A stretch of DNA of 10,071 bases, from contig JBMNSQ010000060.1 of assembly GCA_050945275.1 (NCBI GenBank), forward strand, positions 1 to 10,071, given 5' to 3'. Below the pieces are notes generated by a model that worked only from the letters and a program-made list of their open reading frames with translations, was not told the origin of the DNA and did no database searches. Made by a program: the position numbers and the translations under genes. The DNA comes from JAAYWY01 sp050945275. GTDB taxonomy: Bacteria > Bacillota > DTU030 > DUMP01. This document shows, piece after piece, positions 1 to 6,337 of this stretch; position 1 is the stretch's first letter; each line of letters opens with the position of its first letter.

Positions 1-496
1 GACCAGGATCCACCGGGGCTAGAAAAAAGGTGGGGGATTTTAGGATTTCAACTAGAATTCCTCCAGGGCCGATCATGGCCACGGGCCCAAACTCCTCATC
101 GCGCATAGCACCAACAATAAATTCCGGACCGGCTTTTTGTTGGGCTACAAGGAGAGCGCCTTGAAAATCGGCCTGCAGTTCCTGGGCCGTTTGTTCAAAC
201 CGATTCCAAGTTCTTTGGCAGTCGTCCAGGGAAGTCAGATTAAGCTGTACGCCATTGACATCGGACTTGTGCAATATATCAGGTGACATTATTTTCATTA
301 CCACAGGAGAGCCGAGTTCCTTAAAAGCTTGATTTAAGTCTTTATTAGACTCCACATAACGATATCCAGGTATTGTAAGGCCCATGGCTTCCAGAATGCG
401 GTATGCTTCATGTTCCAACAGGTTCCTGTTTTGGGCTACCGCTGTATCCAAAATAGCTTTTATGGTAGCATGACACTCCGGTTGTTTTTTCGTCAT
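1..496 (-). CDS. Acyl-CoA synthetase (ADP-forming) beta subunit, ATP-grasp domain, partial (3' end off window)
   Basis: Small subunit of an ADP-forming (NDP-forming) acyl-CoA synthetase, which makes ATP from ADP, phosphate and an acyl-CoA. The first 165 residues are visible and the C-terminus lies beyond the left edge; family members of this split form are about 230 aa. Visible signatures of the ATP-grasp_5 family are SPVVMKIMSPDILHKSDVNG (residues 63-82), with His76 at the position of the conserved phosphorylated histidine of this subunit, and a later GPEFIVGAMRD...FGPVAMIGPGG stretch (residues 123-146). The ATG overlaps the stop of the preceding iorB-like gene in a TAATG junction, which implies translational coupling. 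Its partner alpha subunit is the first gene of the same operon (4497-3160), so the two IOR genes sit between the two synthetase genes. The substrate is inferred from IOR to be an aryl- or branched-chain acyl-CoA. Confidence 0.9.
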   Translation of the reverse strand, partial: MTKKQPECHATIKAILDTAVAQNRNLLEHEAYRILEAMGLTIPGYRYVESNKDLNQAFKELGSPVVMKIMSPDILHKSDVNGVQLNLTSLDDCQRTWNRFEQTAQELQADFQGALLVAQQKAGPEFIVGAMRDEEFGPVAMIGPGGILVEILKSPTFFLAPVDPG

Positions 497-1125
497 TAAC
501 TCTTTTGGCACCCTGTTCTAGCCTCCAATCCCAGCTCAAACGCTTTTACGTTGGTCTGTACGGTTTTACTAGGAACACGGGCTGAAATAGCATCTACCAA
601 AGCTTCTTTGCTTAAGGGCAAAATCCCTGTTGAGAAAGCAACTCCCAGCATTACAACGTTCATACATTTGATGGTTCCAGCCTGCTTAGCGAGTTCGGTG
701 GCATTTACCACTAGTGTTTTACCGCCTATGCTTTCGATGGCACTAACAATCTCATCTATTTCCGGATAGGTGGTCATGCCAGTTTTGACATCGGTGGGAA
801 TATTTTTGTCGGTGTTCATAACAACCCATCCACCGGGAGCCAGATAATCAACGGCTAGTCTTAAGGCCTCGAGGGGTTCTAAGCCAATGATGAGGTCACA
901 CTGCTTCTCCGGTACCAGCGGACTGACTACATCACCGAGCCTAATATGAGACGAAACAGCGCCACCGCGCATGGCAGCACCAAAAGTTTCACCTACGCGA
1001 ACAGCAGGATTGGTATTCCCTTTAGCCAGGCATTTATTCTCAGACAGTGCAGCATCGGCAATAATTCTCGCTGCCAGAATCGAACCTTGACCGCCTACGC
1101 CAGCAATAATAATGTTAGTTTCCAT
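496..1125 (-). CDS. iorB: Indolepyruvate/2-oxoacid:ferredoxin oxidoreductase beta (gamma-type) subunit
   Basis: Catalytic partner of IorA in CoA-dependent oxidation of a 2-oxoacid to acyl-CoA, CO2 and reduced ferredoxin; cytosolic. The 209-aa product has the POR gamma/beta-type fold signatures GVGGQG (residues 9-14) and GETFGAAMRGGAVSSHIRLG (45-64), the counterpart of the usual ET/EV..G..QRGG.V.SH motif. The frame stays open upstream, but the ATG at 1125 is chosen because AAGGAGG lies 9 bases before it and because the product then begins directly at the family start (METNIIIAG). The gap to iorA is 16 bases and the ribosome binding site abuts the iorA stop. Oddity: the segment before the RGG motif looks several residues longer than I remember for classical IorB (KGNTNPAVRVGETFG), so this may be a paralogous 2-oxoacid subfamily with another substrate. 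The family call is firm and the substrate is inferred. Confidence 0.88.
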   Translation of the reverse strand: METNIIIAGVGGQGSILAARIIADAALSENKCLAKGNTNPAVRVGETFGAAMRGGAVSSHIRLGDVVSPLVPEKQCDLIIGLEPLEALRLAVDYLAPGGWVVMNTDKNIPTDVKTGMTTYPEIDEIVSAIESIGGKTLVVNATELAKQAGTIKCMNVVMLGVAFSTGILPLSKEALVDAISARVPSKTVQTNVKAFELGLEARTGCQKS

Positions 1126-1141
1126 TTGCCTAAGCCTCCTT

Positions 1142-3127
1142 CTACGATACAGTGTCGGTAATTGCTTTCGTGGGGCATATGGCTTGACATAGGCCACAGC
1201 CAACACAGGAAGCGGCATCGATGTTTGCTTTCTTGCTCTTTACATTAAACCCTATAGATGAACATCCTAACTGAAGACAGGTCTTGCACCCGGTGCACTC
1301 ATCCTCGATAACAGTAAAGGGCGGCTTGGCTTCTTTTCTTCTTACCACCTGAAGGGCACATTCACCTTCTAAAATAACCACTGACGGACCGTCATAAGAA
1401 ATAGCCTGCTCAATAGCTTGTTGGGCAGCGGTAAGATCAAAGGCTGATACTCTAGATAATTGCTCAATTCCTAGTGCGCGGATGGTGTTTTCAATATCAA
1501 TAGCAGTGATGTCTTTGCCCAGTTGGTTCTTGCCTGTACGAGGACTTGGTTGGTGTCCGGTCATGGCTGTCCAGCTATTATCTAAGACTAGGTAGGTCAC
1601 ATCTGCTTTTGTTAAGGCCGCATTGGCTACCGAGGGCAGATTTGCATGGAAGAAGGTGCTGTCGCCACTAACGGCGATTACTTTTCCGTCTAAGCCTGGC
1701 AAATGAGACTGTCCCTGAGCCATTCCCAGCCCGCTTCCCATTACATATAGCGTATCTAGAATTTCGTAAGGAGTCTTGACAGGGAATTTTTTTGAGGCTT
1801 CATCAGTAGCATCAATCTGCTGACCAAATAGACCATAGCCACCTTGTTCATAACAACCGATATCGCCATTGACGATATGAACTCCGTCTTTGCCCCGAAG
1901 AGCCCGTTTTAGAGCCCAATAGGAACCAAGGTGTGGGCAACCAGGACATAAGGTAGAGGAGCGGGGAGTCACTAGTTGCTTAGCTGCTTTTCTAGCTTCG
2001 TCATACTGGCACTCGGGGACCTTAGCTGCCTTAAGAAGCTCATCTAGGTTTGCTCTTGTGGCAACTTGCTGCAGAGCTGCAGTTACAATATCTTGGTTTA
2101 GTTCATCCCACATATTGAAGACCTGATTATCAGTTTCGCATTTGCCATACACAGTGCCAGCTCTTGATCCGGCAAAGGTTCTCACCCATTTTTCTAGGAA
2201 CGGGTCGCCTTCTTCAACCACAAGAACATTGTCTGATGCATCGACTAGTTGCCGAACTAGGTTTTCTGGAACAGGGTTGACCATTCCCAGCTTGAGCAGG
2301 TTAATCTTGTCTAAAATGCCTAAAGACAGAAGCACATCGTGAATATAAGCGTAGCCTAATCCGGAGGTTATAATTCCGAGCTTCGCTTTATCGGAGACTA
2401 GCTGGAGTTTATTAAATGGGCTTACTTCTGCTAGCTCTTTAGCGGTTTTAAGGGTGCTATGCAACCAGCGATGCTTCGACACTGCTCCCGGTGCTCCATA
2501 GACGTTCCAGCGGTATTGAATCTTATAGTGCTTGTTAAAACCGACATTGGACGGACGGTTGTTTATGGGCCCCATCAGAACATCGCCGCTGGCATGAGAA
2601 AGCCTGGTAACAGATCGAATCATAACTGGTAGTTCCAACTTTTCCGATAGGTCAAAAGCCTCCCGGGCCATAGCCCTAGCTTCTTCCTGGTCGCTAGGTT
2701 CAAGACAAGGTATCTCGGCATAAGCGGCTAGAGCCCTGGTGTCTTGCTCAGTGGAGGAATAGTGAGCACCGGGGTCATCAGCTACAATTACGACAAAGCC
2801 ACCACGTACGCCGGTATAAGGAAGCGTGGCAAATGTGTCCATAGCAACGTTGAGACCGGCATTTTTCATGACGCAAACTGATCTGGCACCGGTTAGGGCA
2901 GCCCCGGCTGCCACCTCAAAGGCTATCTTTTCGTTAGTACTCCATTCAGCATAGAACCCGACTTCTTTTGAAGCGTCCCATAAAACCTCCATTACTTCTG
3001 AGGAAGGTGTGCCAGGATAGGCTGATGCCAGCTCAACTCCAGCCTCAATTACCCCTCTAGCCAGAGCCTCGTTACCCATAAGTAACATTCTCTTATTTTC
3101 CTGGTTAAGCACTACTGGTGTGGCCAA
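1142..3127 (-). CDS. iorA: Indolepyruvate ferredoxin oxidoreductase alpha subunit
   Basis: Large, thiamine diphosphate- and Fe-S-containing subunit of IOR, which oxidatively decarboxylates aryl pyruvates to arylacetyl-CoA using ferredoxin. The 661-aa product is full length and in family order: N-terminal pyrimidine-binding domain (YPGTPSSEV 37-45, EWSTNEKIAFEVAAGAALTG 61-80), a middle transketolase-C-like domain (about 245-345), a TPP-binding domain (LCPGCPHLG 393-401, GDIGCYEQGGYG 421-432, GDSTFFHANLPSVANA 488-503, LDNSWTAMTGHQ 515-526) and a C-terminal two-cluster ferredoxin domain. The cluster motifs are CX2CX2CX4C (611-622) and CX2CX2CX3CP (641-652); the four-residue last gap in the first is, from memory, usual in IorA. 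The start is TTG with AAGGAGG 7 bases upstream. It lies 32 bases after acdA and is co-transcribed with iorB and both synthetase subunits. Which arylpyruvate it prefers cannot be read from sequence. Confidence 0.95.
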   Translation of the reverse strand: MATPVVLNQENKRMLLMGNEALARGVIEAGVELASAYPGTPSSEVMEVLWDASKEVGFYAEWSTNEKIAFEVAAGAALTGARSVCVMKNAGLNVAMDTFATLPYTGVRGGFVVIVADDPGAHYSSTEQDTRALAAYAEIPCLEPSDQEEARAMAREAFDLSEKLELPVMIRSVTRLSHASGDVLMGPINNRPSNVGFNKHYKIQYRWNVYGAPGAVSKHRWLHSTLKTAKELAEVSPFNKLQLVSDKAKLGIITSGLGYAYIHDVLLSLGILDKINLLKLGMVNPVPENLVRQLVDASDNVLVVEEGDPFLEKWVRTFAGSRAGTVYGKCETDNQVFNMWDELNQDIVTAALQQVATRANLDELLKAAKVPECQYDEARKAAKQLVTPRSSTLCPGCPHLGSYWALKRALRGKDGVHIVNGDIGCYEQGGYGLFGQQIDATDEASKKFPVKTPYEILDTLYVMGSGLGMAQGQSHLPGLDGKVIAVSGDSTFFHANLPSVANAALTKADVTYLVLDNSWTAMTGHQPSPRTGKNQLGKDITAIDIENTIRALGIEQLSRVSAFDLTAAQQAIEQAISYDGPSVVILEGECALQVVRRKEAKPPFTVIEDECTGCKTCLQLGCSSIGFNVKSKKANIDAASCVGCGLCQAICPTKAITDTVS

Positions 3128-3134
3128 AATAAAG

Positions 3135-3141
3135 CCTCCTT
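3135..3141 (-). promoter_or_regulatory. Ribosome binding site fixing the TTG start of iorA
   Basis: AAGGAGG on the minus strand, 7 bases before TTG at 3127-3125. No ATG or GTG in a comparable position precedes the conserved N-terminus, so the TTG is accepted as the start. Confidence 0.8.
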
Positions 3142-3159
3142 TTTCTGATTGTCTTACCG

Positions 3160-4497
3160 TTATTTCAGTAATGTACTGATTGCTCTTATTGCCCGTTCCG
3201 GTGTGGGGAAGACGGGAATATTGTTTTGTTGCAAGGTAACTGTTTCTTGTTTTTGAATTTCGCCTCCGCCTACATAGACTACAGCCACAGGAAGTCCGGT
3301 GGCTCTTTTTGCTTCGAGGACGGCCGGCAAGGTTTCTGGTATAGGGTCGCCGAAAATAAATAGGAGTAGATCGGCTATATCCTCTTGGCCAACAATTGAA
3401 GCGGCTAACTGATAACGATCTGCCGCTGTATCACCGGTAAGATCCAGAGGATTGGACACAACGCAGTGATCGGGAAGGGCAGCTTTAAGTTCGTTTTTTA
3501 CTGTGTGCGAAAGATTGGCTAATGCCAGCCCGGAACCTTCCATTTCATCAACGCACATGATGCCGCTACCACCGGAAGATGTCATCAGCATTAACCTGTT
3601 GCCGGGCAGTCGGCCAATGCATGCTTGTGCTTTGCAGCTATCGTACAGTAGTTCCAGATCTTTAACAGCAGTGATATTTAGATCACGGCAAATAGCGGAG
3701 AAGACCTCGTATTTACCGGCCACAGACTTGGTATGAGATTGGGCTGCTACGCGCCCCTGTGACGTGCGGCCCCCTTTTAATATCACTAGGTTCTTCTTCG
3801 CGGCCACGTTCTTTACCGTGTTGATGAATCGGCTGCCGTCCCTGATTCCTTCCACATACAAGGCTATTACCTTTGTGTGGGGATCATCGGCAAAGAAATC
3901 TAGTAGATCCATTTCATCCACATCTAATTTGTTGCCCAGACTGACGAACCCAGAAATGCCAAGTCCTTCTTCTTCAGCCCAGCCGGATAAAGCAGCCCCA
4001 ACTGTACCGCTTTGCGAGATAATGGCAATAGGCCCTTGTTTATCCATTAGAGGCCAGGTTGCACATAAATGGTTGGGGGTGTAGTTAATTCCTTGGCAAT
4101 TAGGTCCGATTAAGCGGATATTAGTAGATTTAAGACTGTTTATCAATTCTTGTTCCAACTCTACATTGCCGACTTCACCAAACCCACCGCTTATCACGAT
4201 GGCTCCTTTCATGTCTACAGCTTTAGCCTCGGAAATAAGACCTGGCACCAGAGCTGCCGGTACCACAAATACTCCTAAATCTACTGGGGTTTTGATGTCG
4301 CCCAAAGAGGGATAAGCTTTTAAACCAAGTATTTCGGGCGAACGAGGATTCACTGGATAGATTTGTCCCTTATACCCTCCATCCACTATGTTCTTTAAGA
4401 TGGTGTGACCTGTTTTACCGGGGGTAGCTGACGCCCCAATAACAGCTACTGATTCGGCTTGAAATACGTCATTAAGACTGATGTCAGTTGAAACCAT
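3160..4497 (-). CDS. Acyl-CoA synthetase (ADP-forming) alpha subunit, CoA-binding
   Basis: Large subunit of the ADP-forming acyl-CoA synthetase; it binds CoA and carries the phosphohistidine that passes phosphate to the ATP-grasp subunit, which is encoded at 496-1. The 445-aa product has an N-terminal Rossmann CoA-binding domain (VAVIGASATPGKTGHTI, 17-33), a succinyl-CoA-ligase-like domain (IGPNCQGI 130-137, SQSGTVGAALSGWA 161-174) with the active-site histidine motif QSHTKSVAG (His255), and a third domain (TSSGGSGI 306-313, NPLDLTGD 349-356, FPTPERAIRA 430-439). The ATG at 4497 is preferred over an upstream in-frame ATG because AAGGAGG lies 6 bases before it and the protein then begins near the conserved domain. 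It is the first gene of a four-gene operon. In archaea and some anaerobes such enzymes convert arylacetyl-, acetyl- or branched acyl-CoA to the acid plus ATP; adjacency to IOR favours aryl acids. Alternative: an acetyl-CoA-type enzyme. Confidence 0.93.
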   Translation of the reverse strand: MVSTDISLNDVFQAESVAVIGASATPGKTGHTILKNIVDGGYKGQIYPVNPRSPEILGLKAYPSLGDIKTPVDLGVFVVPAALVPGLISEAKAVDMKGAIVISGGFGEVGNVELEQELINSLKSTNIRLIGPNCQGINYTPNHLCATWPLMDKQGPIAIISQSGTVGAALSGWAEEEGLGISGFVSLGNKLDVDEMDLLDFFADDPHTKVIALYVEGIRDGSRFINTVKNVAAKKNLVILKGGRTSQGRVAAQSHTKSVAGKYEVFSAICRDLNITAVKDLELLYDSCKAQACIGRLPGNRLMLMTSSGGSGIMCVDEMEGSGLALANLSHTVKNELKAALPDHCVVSNPLDLTGDTAADRYQLAASIVGQEDIADLLLFIFGDPIPETLPAVLEAKRATGLPVAVVYVGGGEIQKQETVTLQQNNIPVFPTPERAIRAISTLLK

Positions 4498-4516
4498 GTC
4501 ATTCCTCCTTTCGCCA

Positions 4517-4530
4517 TCGACAAAAGTCGA
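4517..4530. repeat. Short inverted repeat TCGAC-AAAA-GTCGA in the acdA leader
   Basis: Perfect 5-bp arms around an AAAA (minus strand TTTT) loop, just upstream of the acdA ribosome binding site and within the predicted 5' untranslated region. It could be a small leader hairpin. It is too short to claim function and lacks a terminator U-tract. Confidence 0.3.
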
Positions 4531-4537
4531 CCCGGCA

Positions 4538-4567
4538 ATCATACCTAGTTGCAAACCTGTCTTACAG
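4538..4567 (-). promoter_or_regulatory. Candidate promoter of the acdA-iorAB-acdB operon
   Basis: On the minus strand TATGAT (4543-4538) fits a -10 box, one mismatch from consensus. A weak -35-like CTGTAA (4567-4562) lies 18 bases upstream and is embedded in a GTnnnAC palindrome. Predicted transcription start is near 4531, giving a leader of about 35 bases before the ATG at 4497. The layout copies the regulator's own promoter (5465-5436), including the 18-base spacer. A weak -35 would suit an activated or tightly controlled promoter. Confidence 0.5.
4557..4567. promoter_or_regulatory. Putative FadR/GntR operator (CTGTCTTACAG) at the acd-ior promoter
   Basis: An 11-bp palindrome with a GTnnnAC core (CTGT-CTT-ACAG), the core known for FadR-subfamily GntR regulators. 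It overlaps the -35 region of the operon promoter. The same TGTnnnACA core occurs at both sites in the intergenic region of the neighbouring regulator gene. Its centre lies 21.5 bp from the centre of the -10 box, the same as at the regulator promoter. Binding is inferred. Confidence 0.55.
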
Positions 4568-4611
4568 CCTTACCATTCGACAGGCAGGGGACTAATTCCT
4601 GCTTGCCCTAC

Positions 4612-4662
4612 AATAAAATAAAAAAATTGCTCCTTCCTGTTGGTAGAAGGAAGGAGCAATTT
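4612..4662 (-). terminator. Rho-independent terminator after the GntR regulator gene
   Basis: Perfect 15-bp arms at 4624-4638 and 4648-4662 (AAATTGCTCCTTCCT and its complement) enclose a 9-base loop. On the minus strand the stem is followed by TTTTTTTATTTTATT (complement of 4626-4612). It starts 14 bases after the regulator stop codon, so it ends the regulator transcript and insulates the downstream acd-ior operon, implying that the operon has its own promoter. On the plus strand there is only a poor T-run, so a bidirectional role is unlikely. Confidence 0.92.
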
Positions 4663-4676
4663 AGTCTTTGTATAAG

Positions 4677-5378
4677 TTATTGGCCAAAAACATCTTTGTC
4701 GACGCTCTTAATATGATCGTATATCACCTTAATGACTCTAACCGAGTCCTTAGTTTTGACACACTGGTAGATTTCCTCGTGTTCTTTTGTGTAACGCCTA
4801 ATATTTTCTGGGATTTTCAAACTGGTGGTCTTTAATGCTTTCCATAATTGCTCTTTCATGCCCAAGCTAATTAGAACTCCGACTCGATAAAGAAGCTCGT
4901 TATGTGTGGCCTTAGCTATAGCTAGATGAAAGTCGGCATCACATTGATTGTAGCTGTCATAATCGGAGGCCATTTCAGCTATCCGTAGCCTTTCTAGCAC
5001 TTCTTCCATGGCGTCCAAGTCCCCTTGTTTAGCTTGGAGGCAGGCCATGCGCGTAATTTCAGGTTCTAGGACCAAACGTGCTTCCATTACTTCATACGGG
5101 CTGCTTTGTCCGGCAATTTGACTAATAGAAGTCGACTCTATGGGTACTTCGGTTACGATAGTCCCATACCCGGTGCGGGATTCCACATAGCCCATTACTT
5201 CTAGGGCACTCAAGGCCTCACGGATGGGAGGGCGAGAGGTACCAAACATATCTGCCAATATTCGCTCCGGCGGCAATTTATCTCCGGGTTTTAATTTTCC
5301 ATCTAAAATGTATTGGCGTATTTGGTTGACAACCTGTACGTAAGCTTTTTCACTTTGAACTGGTTTAGGTTCGAACAT
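4677..5378 (-). CDS. GntR-family transcriptional regulator, FadR subfamily (FCD domain)
   Basis: DNA-binding regulator of 233 aa, normal FadR-subfamily length. The N-terminal winged helix is at residues 10-77, with LKPGDKLPPERILADMFGTS (29-48) and RPPIREALSALEVMGYVESR (49-68), the textbook GntR recognition region. The C-terminal all-helical FCD ligand domain retains the metal-site pattern: Asp147 and His151 (DADFHLAIAKATHN), His200 (KEHEEI) and His222 (YDHIKSV). These enzymes' regulators usually sense small organic acids through the bound metal. The ATG at 5378 is chosen because AGGGGA lies about 7 bases before it and domain homology starts soon after; an upstream in-frame extension would run through the predicted promoter. 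The gene sits between the acd-ior operon and a divergent ferredoxin/transporter operon, and GTnnnAC palindromes occur at all three promoters, so local control and autoregulation are likely. Ligand unknown; an aryl acid, 2-oxoacid or acyl-CoA related to the operon is the natural guess. Confidence 0.92.
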   Translation of the reverse strand: MFEPKPVQSEKAYVQVVNQIRQYILDGKLKPGDKLPPERILADMFGTSRPPIREALSALEVMGYVESRTGYGTIVTEVPIESTSISQIAGQSSPYEVMEARLVLEPEITRMACLQAKQGDLDAMEEVLERLRIAEMASDYDSYNQCDADFHLAIAKATHNELLYRVGVLISLGMKEQLWKALKTTSLKIPENIRRYTKEHEEIYQCVKTKDSVRVIKVIYDHIKSVDKDVFGQ

Positions 5379-5435
5379 TAAACTATCCCCTTTAACGTTA
5401 CCTATACATGAAACAAGATCTGTTTTACCAATTAG

Positions 5436-5465
5436 ATTATAGCAGATGGTCAGGCTGTAATACAA
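5436..5465 (-). promoter_or_regulatory. Promoter of the GntR regulator gene, extended -10
   Basis: On the minus strand a perfect TATAAT (5441-5436) is preceded by TGC, giving an extended -10. TTGTAT (5465-5460) lies 18 bases upstream as a -35 and is inside a GTnnnAC palindrome. Predicted start is near 5429, giving a leader of about 50 bases. A further GTTTTAC (5422-5428) lies close to the predicted start and could be a secondary operator. Confidence 0.75.
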
Positions 5466-5466
5466 C
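5454..5466. promoter_or_regulatory. Putative GntR operator 1 (GCTGTAATACAAC), over the regulator -35
   Basis: The 13-mer GCTGTAATACAAC contains the palindromic core TGTAATACA (GTnnnAC). Its exact reverse complement recurs 91 bp away at 5545-5557. It covers the -35 element of the regulator gene, the position expected for autorepression. No ORF explains the conservation. Confidence 0.65.
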
Positions 5467-5532
5467 TATGCTAGTAACCCAAATAATAAAATTTACTTTA
5501 TAAAAGAAGGATTATTAGCTTGGACGTAGAAA

Positions 5533-5538
5533 TATGAT
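5533..5538 (+). promoter_or_regulatory. Candidate -10 of the ferredoxin/TTT operon
   Basis: TATGAT on the plus strand, the same -10 hexamer as at the acd operon. No convincing -35 lies 16-18 bases upstream. If real, transcription starts near 5545, at the edge of operator 2. An alternative AT-rich TATAAA at 5499-5504 cannot be excluded. Confidence 0.35.
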
Positions 5539-5544
5539 GGCAAG

Positions 5545-5557
5545 GTTGTATTACAGC
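5545..5557. promoter_or_regulatory. Putative GntR operator 2 (GTTGTATTACAGC), upstream of the ferredoxin-like gene
   Basis: Exact inverted copy of operator 1 (5454-5466), with the core TGTATTACA. It lies just downstream of the candidate -10 at 5533-5538, where bound protein would block initiation. This suggests that the divergent plus-strand operon belongs to the same regulon. Confidence 0.62.
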
Positions 5558-5581
5558 TAGTCAGCTAAACTTGAATTTTGT

Positions 5582-5589
5582 GGAAGGAG
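5582..5589 (+). promoter_or_regulatory. Ribosome binding site choosing the TTG start at 5598
   Basis: GGAAGGAG lies 8 bases before TTG at 5598. An upstream in-frame TTG at 5571 has no ribosome binding site and would place this motif inside the coding region. The 5598 start gives MQIDQDLCASC, which is typical of a ferredoxin N-terminus. Confidence 0.75.
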
Positions 5590-5597
5590 TGGGGATT

Positions 5598-6311
5598 TTG
5601 CAAATCGATCAGGATTTATGTGCTAGTTGTGGACAATGTATACCCTATTGCCCCATGTCAGCTATCAAGGAAACGCCAGATAGCGTTATTATTGTCCAGG
5701 ATGAATGTGTAGAGTGTGGGGTATGCAAGAGGAGTGGCGTTTGTCCAACCGATGCTCTTACTCAGCCAAAATTGGAGTGGCCTAGGCTTATTAGATCGTT
5801 ATTTAGCGATCCCATAACGGTTCACCCGGGAACAGGTGTTGCCGGAAGAGGGACTGATGAACTAAAAACTAACGATGTTACCGACAGATTTGTTGAAGGG
5901 CAGGTTGGTTTTGGCGTAGAAATGGGACGCCCTAACACAGGAACAACTTTTAGAGACCTGGAAAAGGTATCCACCAGGTTGGCATCTTTAGGCGTTTATT
6001 TTGAACCAGCCAACCCGGTAACCGAGCTAATGAAAGATACGGCTACCGGTGAGCTGCAGGATGACATTAAGGATGAGCGCGTTCTTACTGCTATTATCGA
6101 ATTTATTGTGGATGAGGACAAAGTGTTGCCTACTCTAGAAATACTAAAAGAGGTGGCCGAAGAAATAGATACAGTCTTTTCCCTTGATCTAATCAACCGC
6201 GTTGGCGAAGGTGAGCCGCCGTGCCTTAGTGTGATTCGAGAGCACGGTTACTATTTATCACCCAATGGTAAGGTTTGTATTGGGATCGGACGTCGCGTTA
6301 CCGAGATGTAG
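5598..6311 (+). CDS. Two-[4Fe-4S] ferredoxin-domain protein with unrecognised C-terminal domain
   Basis: A 237-aa protein, probably soluble: no signal peptide or membrane segment is seen. Residues 1-55 form a bacterial-type dicluster ferredoxin domain with CX2CX2CX3CP (Cys8, 11, 14, 18) and a second, slightly unusual CX2CX2CX4CP (Cys37, 40, 43, 49). About 30 linker residues lead to a C-terminal region I do not recognise, opening with GRGTDELKTNDVTDRF (83-98) and VGFGVEMGRPNTGTTFRDLE. Later residues (about 155-200) alternate strand- and helix-like segments, which could be an alpha/beta ligand-binding fold of the ACT type. It is the first gene of the plus-strand operon, divergent from the regulator and 26 bases before the 208-aa unknown. 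The Fe-S domain suggests electron transfer, possibly with the IOR module or in redox sensing, but no catalytic motif supports a specific reaction. Confidence 0.85.
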   Translation: MQIDQDLCASCGQCIPYCPMSAIKETPDSVIIVQDECVECGVCKRSGVCPTDALTQPKLEWPRLIRSLFSDPITVHPGTGVAGRGTDELKTNDVTDRFVEGQVGFGVEMGRPNTGTTFRDLEKVSTRLASLGVYFEPANPVTELMKDTATGELQDDIKDERVLTAIIEFIVDEDKVLPTLEILKEVAEEIDTVFSLDLINRVGEGEPPCLSVIREHGYYLSPNGKVCIGIGRRVTEM

Positions 6312-6337
6312 ATAACTATAAGGGAAGGTGAATCGAT

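Noticed and set aside
551..4084. Several plus-strand open frames of 66-106 codons opposite the acd-ior genes
   Set aside because: They lie wholly antisense to strongly conserved genes, lack ribosome binding sites and show no domain-like composition; they are shadows of the real reading frames.
4624..4662. The attgctccttcct inverted repeat as a mobile-element end or operator
   Set aside because: Strong stem, immediate U-tract on the minus strand and location just after the regulator stop fit an intrinsic terminator; no transposase or target duplication is present.
5466..5570. Possible small RNA or riboswitch in the divergent intergenic region
   Set aside because: The region is AT-rich and short; the inverted 13-mers are 91 bp apart and straddle both promoters, so paired operators explain them better than an RNA stem.
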